Of a stretch of 34,891 nt of DNA, positions 16,901-24,170 are shown piece after piece. A program made the translations under genes and the position numbers. The stretch covers positions 1 through 34,891 of the forward strand of contig JAQXNR010000117.1 of NCBI GenBank assembly GCA_029098105.1, given 5' to 3'. The notes under the pieces are model-generated. The model was not told where the DNA came from and ran no database searches. It was given only the letters and a program-made list of their open reading frames with translations. The number at the start of each line of letters is the position of its first letter. The first letter of the stretch is position 1. This stretch comes from Lachnospiraceae bacterium (lineage in GTDB: Bacteria; Bacillota; Clostridia; Lachnospirales; Lachnospiraceae).

Positions 16901-17690
16901 ACAGGAAATCACCGGGGAAGTGAACCGGATGTGGAAAGAGGAAGAACTGCAAAGGGCAGCAGGAAAAATTTCAAAAGAGCAGGTGGAGCAACTGGAGGAA
17001 AGACTGAAGACATCCTACTCCTGGGAAGCTTTTGTAAATCAGCCTGGGAAATATTCGGTGAGTCAGTTAAAGGAGCACAGGATGCAGCAAATCCGGGAGG
17101 AAGAAGAGGAGGAGAATATCTTCTTACCCCAGTTTGAAAAGGAAGAACCGGGAGGCGTAACTGGCGCAGAGAGAGGAACTTACATTCACAAATTTATGGA
17201 ATTGTATGATTTTACAAAGGATTATTCAAAGCAAGAATATGAACGGGTTTGCAGTGTCATGGAGCAGCGGCGTATGCCGGAAATCTGGCAGGCACTGCCG
17301 GTGGAAATGGTGAGTCATTTCTTTGAGAGTCGGTTGGCACAGGAAATGGTGCAGGCGGCAAAAAGACAGAAGTTAAAAAAAGAGGCACAATTCGTAGTAG
17401 GTTTTCCGGCTGCTGAGGTGATGGAAGACATGGGGGTAATTCTTCAGGGAGAGTCTAAGGACCGGGTGCTGGTGCAGGGAATCATAGATGCTTATTACGA
17501 AACAGAGGATGGAGCATTGGTGATTATGGACTACAAAACAGACCGGGTAACAGCACCGGAGAAGTTAAAAGAACGCTATAGCATGCAACTTGCATATTAC
17601 AAAAAGACGTTGGAACAATTAACAGGAAAGACGGTGAAGAATTGTGTTCTGTATTCTTTTTTCCTGGGCGAGGAAATTGTATTGGAATAA
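13947..17690 (+). CDS. addA: ATP-dependent helicase/nuclease subunit A
   Basis: AddA is a UvrD-like 3'-5' helicase with a C-terminal RecB-type nuclease. The 1247-residue product shows motif I AAAGSGKT at 28-35, motif Ia FLIVTFTKAAAAEMRERI, motif II MVDEYQDSN near 400, motif III VGDMKQSIYRFR, motif V ILSIHKSKGLEFPVVF, motif VI LRVLYVALTRAKDK and, at the C-terminus, the nuclease motif VIMDYKTDRV near 1195. GGGAGGTGA lies 6 bases upstream of the ATG. Translation is coupled to addB through the TAATG overlap. Together they form the AddAB complex. Confidence 0.97.
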   Translation: MAAETKVQMTEEQEQVTKARDRDILVSAAAGSGKTWVLVQRILCRMEQEELDISRFLIVTFTKAAAAEMRERIGAAIQQRLNGMDSREEESKREFWHRQATLVYQAQISTIDSFCADIVRQYFMKLCVEPNYRIAEEAELSILRGEVMEQLLEQEYEQGEERFLHFVECYAPGRDDKKIETLIWQLHQFQIAHPDPDAWIADSIRLLNDSEIWYEIVLEHCEALLESVLTQVGDAMDYAREHGGDDKIMATLQSDLDYFEELFTACQNKDYDQVFRRVKAHEKYAVLYKKSMEKEEGEQLRQQREAYKELVKKQIEQRYFQIDREVLEQERQIVIPDMEELLSLSVKFRKAYEKAKREQAIADFSDVEHMALAILTQKQEDGSFAPSDVAEKLSQEYAEIMVDEYQDSNYLQEAILSSVARNNMFMVGDMKQSIYRFRMARPELFVGKYKEFASFSGNDQEEQRVKIELDRNFRSSENVLESINYLFYHIMKERIGGVEYDKKAALKAGASFPVPQLNKEGELAEEYVYDHDTELLLYDGEEEKDTENAGEEGGEKTELLREEARMIAAKIKDMMNPDHPMLVRDTHLPGPDAQQYRPVTYRDIVILLRSPSSGAETLQQVLNDAGIPSFLESSKGYFSTTEVQTILSYLKALNNGTEDIAVTSVLRNYFGDCSAEDLAQLVCDTREEKNACILERVRLWCGKEESREQNPGLYSRLCHFLQDYDRYVQCARELSVGDLIELIYEDSGYLDYVSALPAGERRVANLMMLVQKANAYEKTNFRGLFQFVRYIEQLRQYEVDFGEANLLSENDDVVRILSIHKSKGLEFPVVFVAQLAKTFNEADLRSDVLLHADLGVGPNVIDPVLRTRHKTIMRDVLTLLSRKDMLGEELRVLYVALTRAKDKCILSASVKNWGEYLAKIPIHDGYAAVYSGKSYLQWILMALCHHSVLQEQYRSFGLEVPQYDEHRFPKAAFSFERVTKKELQEQEITGEVNRMWKEEELQRAAGKISKEQVEQLEERLKTSYSWEAFVNQPGKYSVSQLKEHRMQQIREEEEEENIFLPQFEKEEPGGVTGAERGTYIHKFMELYDFTKDYSKQEYERVCSVMEQRRMPEIWQALPVEMVSHFFESRLAQEMVQAAKRQKLKKEAQFVVGFPAAEVMEDMGVILQGESKDRVLVQGIIDAYYETEDGALVIMDYKTDRVTAPEKLKERYSMQLAYYKKTLEQLTGKTVKNCVLYSFFLGEEIVLE

Positions 17691-17703
17691 AAGCGAAAAG
17701 ATG

Positions 17704-17733
17704 GTATAAATAGGAGAAAATATGGTCACACTT
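17704..17733 (+). promoter_or_regulatory. Possible forespore (sigma-G-like) promoter
   Basis: GTATA at 17704-17708 fits the sigma-G -35 pattern (G-H-A-T-R), and CACACTT begins 18 bases later at 17727, a 5/7 match to CATNHTA. The spacing is right for sigma-G/F. The call also rests on the spore-protein gene downstream. Confidence 0.45.
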
Positions 17734-17769
17734 AGGGTGAAGTAAAATAAACAGACATAGGAGTGTGAC
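17725..17769 (+). repeat. Inverted repeat over the SASP ribosome site
   Basis: GTCACACT (17725-17732) and AGTGTGAC (17762-17769) form a perfect 8-bp inverted repeat with a 29-base gap. The right arm overlaps the Shine-Dalgarno AGGAG (17759-17763). It could be a DNA operator or, if the RNA starts upstream of 17725, a hairpin hiding the ribosome site. Confidence 0.6.
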
Positions 17770-17772
17770 GAT

Positions 17773-18006
17773 ATGGGGAATCATGAGAAAAAAAAGAGCA
17801 GGAAAAATCCACCAGAGGATTTCTGTTTTGAGGAGTTAAGTGATGAGGAACGGTTAAAATATGAGGTGGCTATGGAACTGGGATTGTATGACCGGGTTCT
17901 GGAAAATGGCTGGAAGTCTCTTTCTGCAAAGGAAACGGGACGGATTGGCGGCATTGTATCCCGGCGCAGAGTGACGAACCAGGATGGAGAAAAACAGAAG
18001 AAATAA
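17773..18006 (+). CDS. Small acid-soluble spore protein, alpha/beta type
   Basis: Alpha/beta SASPs coat and protect DNA in dormant spores and are degraded by the GPR protease at germination. The 77-residue protein has a charged N-terminal extension of about 25 residues. A core then reads RLKYEVAMELGLYDRV (29-42), where the family has K-x-E-(I/V)-A-x-E-(L/F)-G including the GPR cleavage context, then NGWKSLSAKETGRIGGIVSRR (45-65), matching the conserved L-x-x-(K/R)-x-x-G-x-(I/V)-G-G segment. The start has AGGAG 9 bases upstream. It indicates a spore-former. The extended N-terminus and basic tail distinguish it from the shortest SspA/B types. Confidence 0.83.
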   Translation: MGNHEKKKSRKNPPEDFCFEELSDEERLKYEVAMELGLYDRVLENGWKSLSAKETGRIGGIVSRRRVTNQDGEKQKK

Positions 18007-18026
18007 AAAGGGAGATGCGAAAGAGA

Positions 18027-18779
18027 ATGGATGCATATACAAGTTTTGCTGGCGTGTATGATGAGTTGATGGACAATATTCCGTATGAAGACTGGTGTGA
18101 ATATTTGACGGGACTGCTACGGGAGTGGGGCATTGCTCCGGGACAAAAGATTGTGGAATTGGGCTGTGGTACCGGGAATATGACCCGGTTGCTGGCAAAA
18201 GAAGGCTATAGGATGACCGGCATAGACCAATCCGGAGAAATGCTTGCCATGGCAATGCAGAAAGAAGACCGGGAAATACCAGTTTTTTATGTGGAGCAGG
18301 ATATGACCCGGCTGACGCTGCCGGGAGCGGTAGATGCGGTAATCAGTGTGTGTGACAGCATGAACTATATTACCCGGTGGGAAGATTTGTGTCAGGTATG
18401 CAAACGGGTAAAACGTTACCTGAGGAAAGGTGGCGTATTTGTGTTTGATATGAAGACTCCGTACTTTTACCGGGAAATCTGTGGTGACAATACATTTGCA
18501 GAAGATCGGGAGGATGTGAGTTTTATATGGGACAACTGTTTCGATGAGGAAAGCCGGATCAATGAATATGCTCTGTCCCTCTTTGTCCCCTGCCGGGAGC
18601 AGGGAGCGGATTTGTGGCGTAAATTTACGGAATTTCATTACCAGAAAGCCTATGACATCCAGGAGGTAGAGCGTGCGGTAAAAAAGTCGGGGCTACACCT
18701 TAGACACATTTATGATGCTTTTACAAGAGAACCGGCAAAAGAGGACAGCCAGCGCCTCTACTACATAGTGGAAAAATAG
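18027..18779 (+). CDS. Class I SAM-dependent methyltransferase
   Basis: The protein has the Rossmann methyltransferase core: motif I IVELGCGTGNMTRLLAKEG at about 40-58, the acidic end of strand 2 in MTGIDQSGEMLAMA, a VEQDMTRL segment and motif VDAVISVCDSMNYI around 105-118. The opening MDAYTSFAGVYDELMD is typical of a clostridial small-molecule methyltransferase group of unknown substrate. The ATG at 18027 is preferred over 18015 because AAGGGAG abuts the latter with no spacing and family members start at this point. It follows the SASP gene closely, but a functional link is not shown. Confidence 0.85.
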   Translation: MDAYTSFAGVYDELMDNIPYEDWCEYLTGLLREWGIAPGQKIVELGCGTGNMTRLLAKEGYRMTGIDQSGEMLAMAMQKEDREIPVFYVEQDMTRLTLPGAVDAVISVCDSMNYITRWEDLCQVCKRVKRYLRKGGVFVFDMKTPYFYREICGDNTFAEDREDVSFIWDNCFDEESRINEYALSLFVPCREQGADLWRKFTEFHYQKAYDIQEVERAVKKSGLHLRHIYDAFTREPAKEDSQRLYYIVEK

Positions 18780-18810
18780 TGGCATAAAGAGGATTGGAGG
18801 AAAAATTTTC

Positions 18811-18839
18811 TTGACAAGAGGGAAAGCCGATGGTATTCT
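18811..18839 (+). promoter_or_regulatory. Promoter of the trp operon leader
   Basis: TTGACA at 18811-18816 and TATTCT at 18834-18839 are separated by 17 bases. Transcription should start near 18846, at the 5' edge of the T-box leader. The -10 lies inside an imperfect dyad spanning 18830-18881. Confidence 0.78.
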
Positions 18840-18845
18840 ACTCAC

Positions 18846-19160
18846 AGATATTGAAAAATCTGTGAGCAAAGAGAGTACCATTTGAGATGTACGTTGCAGA
18901 GAGCCGGGATGGTGGAATCCGGTACGGAAGGCAGATGGGAATGGGTTTGTGAGATGCAAGGTGAATGAGAGTAGCCGATGCCGTGTCCGCACGTTACAGC
19001 GGTAAGATATCGAGAGGAATCTCCGTATTGAGAATGAGGCGCGAAGCGGTGGCAAGTATTTTCCGGTTTTGGAAGATACTTATTTTTTTGCCAAAGCAGC
19101 GTGAATAAGGGTGGCACCACGATACATTCGTCCCTGGCAGGAAACCAGTGGACTTTTTTT
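18846..19160 (+). ncRNA. Tryptophan T-box leader
   Basis: T-box RNAs bind a specific tRNA and let transcription continue when it is uncharged. Stem I is visible: the AGTA of the specifier loop at 18874-18877 faces GAA (18939-18941) followed by the specifier TGG (18942-18944) and a purine. The loop is closed above by CCAT/ATGG (18878-18881 with 18935-18938) and below by GCAAA/TTTGT. The apical AGAGAGCCGGG and GGTGGAATCCGG follow. The T-box sequence AAGGGTGGCACCACG is at 19107-19121; its TGGC bulge pairs with GCCA, i.e. discriminator G73, as in bacterial tRNA-Trp. Terminator and antiterminator follow. Specifier, bulge and the downstream trpE all agree on tryptophan. Confidence 0.93.
19130..19160 (+). 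terminator. T-box terminator before trpE
   Basis: An 8-bp stem (19130-19137 with 19145-19153, one bulged T) with a 7-base loop is followed by seven T (19154-19160). The competing antiterminator pairs AGGG (19108-19111) of the T-box with TCCCT around 19131-19135. Confidence 0.92.
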
Positions 19161-19187
19161 ATTGGAAAAAGAAAGGATGTGACATGA

Positions 19188-20633
19188 ATGCAGGAGCAGG
19201 CAGGGCAGATACGAAAACGGGCATACAAAAAAACGGTCAGTATTGTAGAGGAAACGGCAGTAGATGTGTACCGGAGTTATGTAGGGGACAGCATCGGTTT
19301 TTTGCTGGAAAGTTACGACAAAAACAATGGGCGGTATGTATTTTTAGGAAGAAACCCAAGGGCGGTGATTACTTCCAGAGCAGACCAGGGACTTACCCTT
19401 CGGTATGACGATGGCAGTGTGGAAGAATTGGATGGCAATCCTGTGGAATTGCTAAAGGAGTTATACAGCCGGTATGAAATCTCCAAAGAAGAAGGGGAGT
19501 TACCGTTTCTTGGTGGACTGGTGGGCGCCTTCGGTTACGATTATGTACGTTACCAGGAACAACTGCCGGATGAAAACGAAGACGAAATCGGACTGGATAC
19601 AATACAACTCATGCTGGTGACAGAATATATTACCATTGACCATGTAGCGGAAACGATGACGTTTGTAACACTCCAGGAGGACAGCGAAACAGGGCAGCAG
19701 TCGGCTTCTTTGCGGTTGTGCCAGATGGAACAGGAGGTTCGTCAGGGAATTTTACAGTTGAAGGCGGAGCCTTTGGATCAGGAGCGGGATGGCGTGGTTG
19801 TCAAACGTTCCGATACCTTTTCGGAGTATTGCAGCAAGGTGGAAAAAATAAGGCATTACATTCGGGAAGGACATATTTTCCAGACTGTGCTTTCCCAGCG
19901 CTGGACGGCTAAGACAAAAAAAGATGGATTTACGCTGTACCGCAGGCTGCGGGAAAAAAACCCGTCCCCCTATATGTACTATTTCCGGTTTCCTTCCTTT
20001 GAGATTATTGGAAGTTCTCCGGAAATGATTGTAAAAGAAAAACGGGGAATTGTGGAAACCTGTCCCATTGCCGGAACGAGACCCCGTGGAAAAAATGAAG
20101 CGCAGGATGAAGAACTGATTCAGGATTTGCTCAGCGATGACAAGGAGAAAGCAGAACATGTTATGCTGGTAGACCTGGCACGCAATGACATGGGGCGGAT
20201 TGCAGAATTTGGAACGGTTAAGGTGTCACGCTTTATGGACATTCAGAAATATTCCCATGTGATGCACATTGTTTCTCTTGTGGAGGGAAAGCAGAAAAAC
20301 AGCATGCATCCGGTGGATTTAATGAATTCCTTTTTACCGGCGGGAACCTTGAGTGGAGCACCGAAAATCCGTGCGATGGAGATTATTGATGAACTGGAAA
20401 CGGTGCGCCGGGGATTGTACGGTGGAGCGATCGGGTATATTGATTTTTCCGGGGATATGGATTTTTGTATTACGATTCGCACAATGATTAAAAAAGGGGA
20501 GAATGTTTATTTACAGGCAGGGGCAGGAATTGTTGCAGATTCTGTGCCGGAAAAGGAATATCAGGAATGCGAAAATAAAGTGGGTGCTCTGGCATCGGTT
20601 CTCTTGAAAGAGGAAGGAGGAAAGAAATCATGA
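19188..20633 (+). CDS. trpE: Anthranilate synthase component I
   Basis: TrpE makes anthranilate from chorismate using ammonia from TrpG. The 481-residue protein shows the tryptophan feedback motif FLLES near 43-47 and the chorismate-binding domain: CPIAGTRPRG, LVDLARNDMGRI, YSHVMHIVS, LPAGTLSGAPKIRAMEII, GLYGGAIGYI and LQAGAGIVADS. It is slightly shorter at the N-terminus than most TrpE. The ATG at 19188 has AAGGA 10 bases upstream; an ATG at 19184 is in another frame. It is the first gene after the tryptophan T-box, and its stop overlaps the trpG start by ATGA. Confidence 0.96.
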   Translation: MQEQAGQIRKRAYKKTVSIVEETAVDVYRSYVGDSIGFLLESYDKNNGRYVFLGRNPRAVITSRADQGLTLRYDDGSVEELDGNPVELLKELYSRYEISKEEGELPFLGGLVGAFGYDYVRYQEQLPDENEDEIGLDTIQLMLVTEYITIDHVAETMTFVTLQEDSETGQQSASLRLCQMEQEVRQGILQLKAEPLDQERDGVVVKRSDTFSEYCSKVEKIRHYIREGHIFQTVLSQRWTAKTKKDGFTLYRRLREKNPSPYMYYFRFPSFEIIGSSPEMIVKEKRGIVETCPIAGTRPRGKNEAQDEELIQDLLSDDKEKAEHVMLVDLARNDMGRIAEFGTVKVSRFMDIQKYSHVMHIVSLVEGKQKNSMHPVDLMNSFLPAGTLSGAPKIRAMEIIDELETVRRGLYGGAIGYIDFSGDMDFCITIRTMIKKGENVYLQAGAGIVADSVPEKEYQECENKVGALASVLLKEEGGKKS

Positions 20634-21214
20634 TTTTACTGATTGACAATTACGATTCTTTTACCTATAACCTATACCAGTATATTGGAATCTTCCGACC
20701 GGATATTAAGGTGGTGCGCAATGACCAGATTACCATAGAAGAAATTCGCGAACTGAATCCGGACCATATTGTGTTGTCTCCTGGTCCGAAAAGCCCTAGT
20801 GAGGCGGGAATCTGTATGGATGTGGTGAAGGAACTGTACCGGGATTACCCGATTTTGGGAATCTGTCTCGGGCATCAGAGCATTGGTGCTGCTTTTGGCG
20901 GGGTTGTTACTTATGCCAAATCCCTGTTTCATGGAAAGCAGTCTCTTGTAACTCATGATGGAAGCGGGCTGTTTGAGGGAATTCCCAGTCCCATCCGGGT
21001 AGCAAGATACCATTCCCTGGCGGTGCAGGAGGACACGCTGCCGGAGTGTCTTGTGGTGAACAGCAGGACGGAAGATGGAGAGATTATGGCGATGTCCCAC
21101 CGGGAATTTCCGGTTTATGGAATTCAGTTTCATCCGGAATCCATTTATACGGAACATGGTAAAAAAATGATTGAGAACTTTTTAAATATTCAGGGAAAGG
21201 GGGATGGAAAATGA
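20630..21214 (+). CDS. trpG: Anthranilate synthase glutamine amidotransferase subunit
   Basis: TrpG is a class I glutamine amidotransferase that supplies ammonia to TrpE. At 194 residues it is the stand-alone form, not fused to TrpD. It has LLIDNYDSFTYNLYQYIG at the start, the oxyanion segment LSPGPKSPSEAG, the nucleophile C79 in GICLGHQSIGAAFGG and the H168/E170 pair in QFHPESIYTEHG. Some family members also serve p-aminobenzoate synthesis (PabA), but the trp operon argues for TrpG as the main role. It overlaps trpE and trpC by ATGA at both ends. Confidence 0.95.
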   Translation: MILLIDNYDSFTYNLYQYIGIFRPDIKVVRNDQITIEEIRELNPDHIVLSPGPKSPSEAGICMDVVKELYRDYPILGICLGHQSIGAAFGGVVTYAKSLFHGKQSLVTHDGSGLFEGIPSPIRVARYHSLAVQEDTLPECLVVNSRTEDGEIMAMSHREFPVYGIQFHPESIYTEHGKKMIENFLNIQGKGDGK

Positions 21215-21996
21215 TACTGGATTATATTGTGGCGGCAAAAAAGAAACGATTGGTAGAACATAAGGCAGTTTGTGGAGAAGGCCAGATGGAGGAACTTGCC
21301 CGAAGTTGCACCCGTTCCAGCACCTCTTTTTATGAGGCATTAAAAAAAGAGGGACTTTCCATTATTGGAGAGTTTAAAAAGGCTTCCCCCAGCATGGGCG
21401 TCATTGATGGGAAAATTCCTTTAACCCAGAGAATTTCGGAATACAACGAATCGGTGGATGCCATCAGTTGTCTGACGGAAGAGGATTATTTTCATGGCAA
21501 TGCCCAATATTTAAAAGAAATCCGTAAGATTTCTAATCTGCCGATTCTTCGGAAGGATTTTGTCATTGATGCTTACCAGATTTATGAAGCAAAGGTCATC
21601 GGAGCGGACGCTGTTTTACTCATAGCGGCAATTCTTGACGATGCACAGTTGAAGATGTTTTATAATCTGGCATCGGAACTGGGACTGGATGTCCTGTTGG
21701 AAGTACACAATGAGAAGGAAATGGAACGGGCATTGCAGTTGAACCCTAAAATTGTCGGAGTGAATAACCGGAATCTCAAGGATTTTACTATTTCTCTGGA
21801 GCATACCCAAAGATTGCGTCCCATGGTGCCGGAGGGAACTGTGTTTGTGTCGGAAAGTGGTGTGACGAAAGAGGAAGACATTGCCTTTTTAAAGCAGTGC
21901 GGAGTAGATGCCTTGTTGATTGGAAGAGCCTTTATGGAAAGTGACAATCCCAGGGCGGTAGCGCAGAAGTGGAAAACAGTGTACAAGGAACAATAA
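21211..21996 (+). CDS. trpC: Indole-3-glycerol phosphate synthase
   Basis: TrpC closes the indole ring from CdRP. The 261-residue TIM barrel shows the signature IIGEFKKASPSMGVI (E54, K56), the catalytic LPILRKDFVID, the LLEVHNEKEMERAL strand with its glutamate, VGVNNRNLKDF and FVSESGV with the phosphate-binding serine. It is the monofunctional form without a TrpF fusion. It follows trpG directly where many operons have trpD, and is separated from trpB by 33 bases, where trpF would be expected. Confidence 0.96.
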   Translation: MILDYIVAAKKKRLVEHKAVCGEGQMEELARSCTRSSTSFYEALKKEGLSIIGEFKKASPSMGVIDGKIPLTQRISEYNESVDAISCLTEEDYFHGNAQYLKEIRKISNLPILRKDFVIDAYQIYEAKVIGADAVLLIAAILDDAQLKMFYNLASELGLDVLLEVHNEKEMERALQLNPKIVGVNNRNLKDFTISLEHTQRLRPMVPEGTVFVSESGVTKEEDIAFLKQCGVDALLIGRAFMESDNPRAVAQKWKTVYKEQ

Positions 21997-22029
21997 GAAC
22001 CTGAAAAATAGAATAAAGGATGGTGCAAT

Positions 22030-23223
22030 ATGGAAAATCAGCAGAATAAGAAGTATGGAGAATTTGGCGGACAATATGTGTCTGAGTCGTTAATGAATAC
22101 GCTGGCAGAGTTGGAACAGGCGTACCGGGAGGCGATTGCAGATGATTCCTTCTGGGAAGAGTACAATTATTATATGAAAGAATATGTGGGAAGAGAGAAT
22201 CCTTTATACCTGGCAAAGAATCTCTCTGCTAAATACGGACCTAAAATTTACCTGAAACGGGAGGATTTGAATCATACCGGTGCCCATAAGATTAACAACG
22301 TCATTGGACAGATTCTTCTGGCAAAACGGATGGGCAAGAAAAAGGTGATTGCGGAAACCGGAGCAGGACAGCACGGAGTAGCGACAGCAACGGGAGCGGC
22401 GCTGTTTGGAATGGAATGTACGGTATATATGGGAGCGGAAGACATCGAGCGGCAGAAACTGAACGTGTTTCGTATGGAAATGCTGGGGGCAAAGGTCGTC
22501 AGTGTGACTTCCGGCAGCAGTACGTTAAAGGATGCGACCAATGAGGCAATCCGAATCTGGGCAAAACAGGCGGAAGACACGTTCTATGTGATTGGTTCCG
22601 CAGTGGGCCCCCACCCCTACCCGGAGATGGTGAAAGAATTCCAGCGCATCATCAGCAAGGAGGCGAAGGCGCAATGTCTGGAAAAGGAAGGACGTCTGCC
22701 GGATACGGTAATTGCTTGTTGCGGTGGCGGCTCTAACTCTATTGGAATGTTTGCAGAATTTATTGATGAGCCTCAAGTGGAATTAATTGGAGTGGAAGCT
22801 GCCGGACTGGGAATTGAAACTGGAAAGCATGCCTCTGCCATGGCTTTGGGAAATCCCGGGGTGCTTCATGGCATGCGTTCGTATTTACTGCAGGATGACA
22901 ATGGGAATGTACAGATTGCCCATTCGATTTCAGCGGGGCTGGATTACCCGGGAATCGGGCCGGAACATGCCTATTTAAGGGATACAGGAAGAGTAGAGTA
23001 CGTTTCCATTACCGACAGCGAATGTATTGATGCATTGTTGGAACTGTGCCGGGTGGAAGGAATCATTCCTGCTATAGAAAGTGCCCATGCTCTGGCATAT
23101 GCCTTTAAAAAGGCGAAGACAATGAAACCGGATGATGTGATGATTGTCTGTCTTTCCGGCCGGGGGGACAAGGACGTGCATACAGTAGCGCAATATTTAG
23201 AAGGAAAGGATATGAATAAATGA
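22030..23223 (+). CDS. trpB: Tryptophan synthase beta chain
   Basis: TrpB joins indole to serine using pyridoxal phosphate. The 397-residue protein has the TrpB1 type signature at the PLP site, [10 protein letters not shown] with K87 as the Schiff-base lysine, the EFGGQYVSE opening, AETGAGQHG, the phosphate-binding loop [10 protein letters not shown] and a C-terminal LSGRGDKD. The stop overlaps the trpA start (ATGA), the normal arrangement for stoichiometric alpha2-beta2 assembly. Confidence 0.97.
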   Translation: MENQQNKKYGEFGGQYVSESLMNTLAELEQAYREAIADDSFWEEYNYYMKEYVGRENPLYLAKNLSAKYGPKIYLKREDLNHTGAHKINNVIGQILLAKRMGKKKVIAETGAGQHGVATATGAALFGMECTVYMGAEDIERQKLNVFRMEMLGAKVVSVTSGSSTLKDATNEAIRIWAKQAEDTFYVIGSAVGPHPYPEMVKEFQRIISKEAKAQCLEKEGRLPDTVIACCGGGSNSIGMFAEFIDEPQVELIGVEAAGLGIETGKHASAMALGNPGVLHGMRSYLLQDDNGNVQIAHSISAGLDYPGIGPEHAYLRDTGRVEYVSITDSECIDALLELCRVEGIIPAIESAHALAYAFKKAKTMKPDDVMIVCLSGRGDKDVHTVAQYLEGKDMNK

Positions 23224-24008
23224 TGAATCGAATCGAACATAGAATGCAGGAATTGCAGCAAAACAAGGAAAAAGCATTGATTACTTATATGACCGCAGGA
23301 CTGCCGGATATGGAGAAAACAGTGGAAATCATAAAAGAACAGGCAAATGCCGGTATAGATGTGATTGAACTGGGAGTGCCTTTTTCTGACCCCATCGCAG
23401 ATGGTCCGGTGATTCAGGACGCTTCTTACCGTTCCATACAGAATGGCACCAGTCTGGTAAAGGTGTTTGCGGCAGTGGAACAGGTGCGTAAGGACTGTGA
23501 AGTGCCACTGATTTTTATGATGTATTACAATACCATTTTGCATTATGGTGTGGAGGCATTCGTGAAAAAATGTAGAGAAGTAGGAGTGGATGGACTCATT
23601 GTGCCGGATTTGCCCTATGAGGAGCAGTATGAGTTAAAGGCATACCTGACAGAGGAAAGCCCGATTCTCATTCAGTTGGTTTCTCCGGTATCCAAAGGCC
23701 GGATTCCGAAACTGGTGAAGGACGCCAAAGGATTTATTTACTGCGTTTCTTCTATGGGAGTGACTGGGCAGGGTGCCGATTTCCACGCCAATGTAAACCA
23801 GTATTTGAAAGAGGTAAAAGCGGCAGCAGACATTCCGGTTATGATGGGATTTGGAATTCGCACAGCAAAGGATGTGGAGCAGCAGAAGGAAACGATTGAT
23901 GGTGCCATTGTGGGAAGTGCTTTTATTAAATTGATGGAAGAGAACCAGTATGATGCCCGGGCGATTGCTGATTACATACGAAAATTCAAAGCAGAACTGA
24001 ATGCATAG
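23220..24008 (+). CDS. trpA: Tryptophan synthase alpha chain
   Basis: TrpA cleaves indole-3-glycerol phosphate and channels indole to TrpB. The 262-residue TIM barrel shows E50 in [19 protein letters not shown] and D61 as the catalytic pair, [23 protein letters not shown] and the phosphate-binding MGFGI. It starts inside the trpB stop. No clear terminator follows; the next 160 bases hold only AT-rich sequence with TAGGTAA repeats and a candidate promoter for the next gene. Confidence 0.97.
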   Translation: MMNRIEHRMQELQQNKEKALITYMTAGLPDMEKTVEIIKEQANAGIDVIELGVPFSDPIADGPVIQDASYRSIQNGTSLVKVFAAVEQVRKDCEVPLIFMMYYNTILHYGVEAFVKKCREVGVDGLIVPDLPYEEQYELKAYLTEESPILIQLVSPVSKGRIPKLVKDAKGFIYCVSSMGVTGQGADFHANVNQYLKEVKAAADIPVMMGFGIRTAKDVEQQKETIDGAIVGSAFIKLMEENQYDARAIADYIRKFKAELNA

Positions 24009-24111
24009 GTAATAGGTAATAAGTAGGAATGTTTGGAGAAAAATGGATTTTTGCGAAAAAGAGGTAGTTTTTGCCGTTTTATACAATTAGCGGTTAGTTT
24101 GTACAAAATCG

Positions 24112-24140
24112 TTGCGTTCAGGACTAATGCGTGATAGCAT
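24112..24140 (+). promoter_or_regulatory. Candidate promoter of the secreted-protein gene
   Basis: TTGCGT (24112-24117) is 17 bases from TAGCAT (24135-24140), which carries an extended -10 TGA just before it. The match is moderate. A strong AAAGGAGG ribosome site follows at 24156-24163. Confidence 0.35.
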
Positions 24141-24170
24141 TACTAATCAGAAACTAAAGGAGGATTCATT

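Noticed and set aside
19148-19408. 86-codon frame starting just upstream of trpE
   Set aside because: It starts within the terminator region in a different frame; the trpE frame carries all family motifs.
22971-23543. 190-codon antisense frame across trpB/trpA
   Set aside because: It is opposite two well-identified genes, and its translation is low-complexity, typical of a shadow frame.
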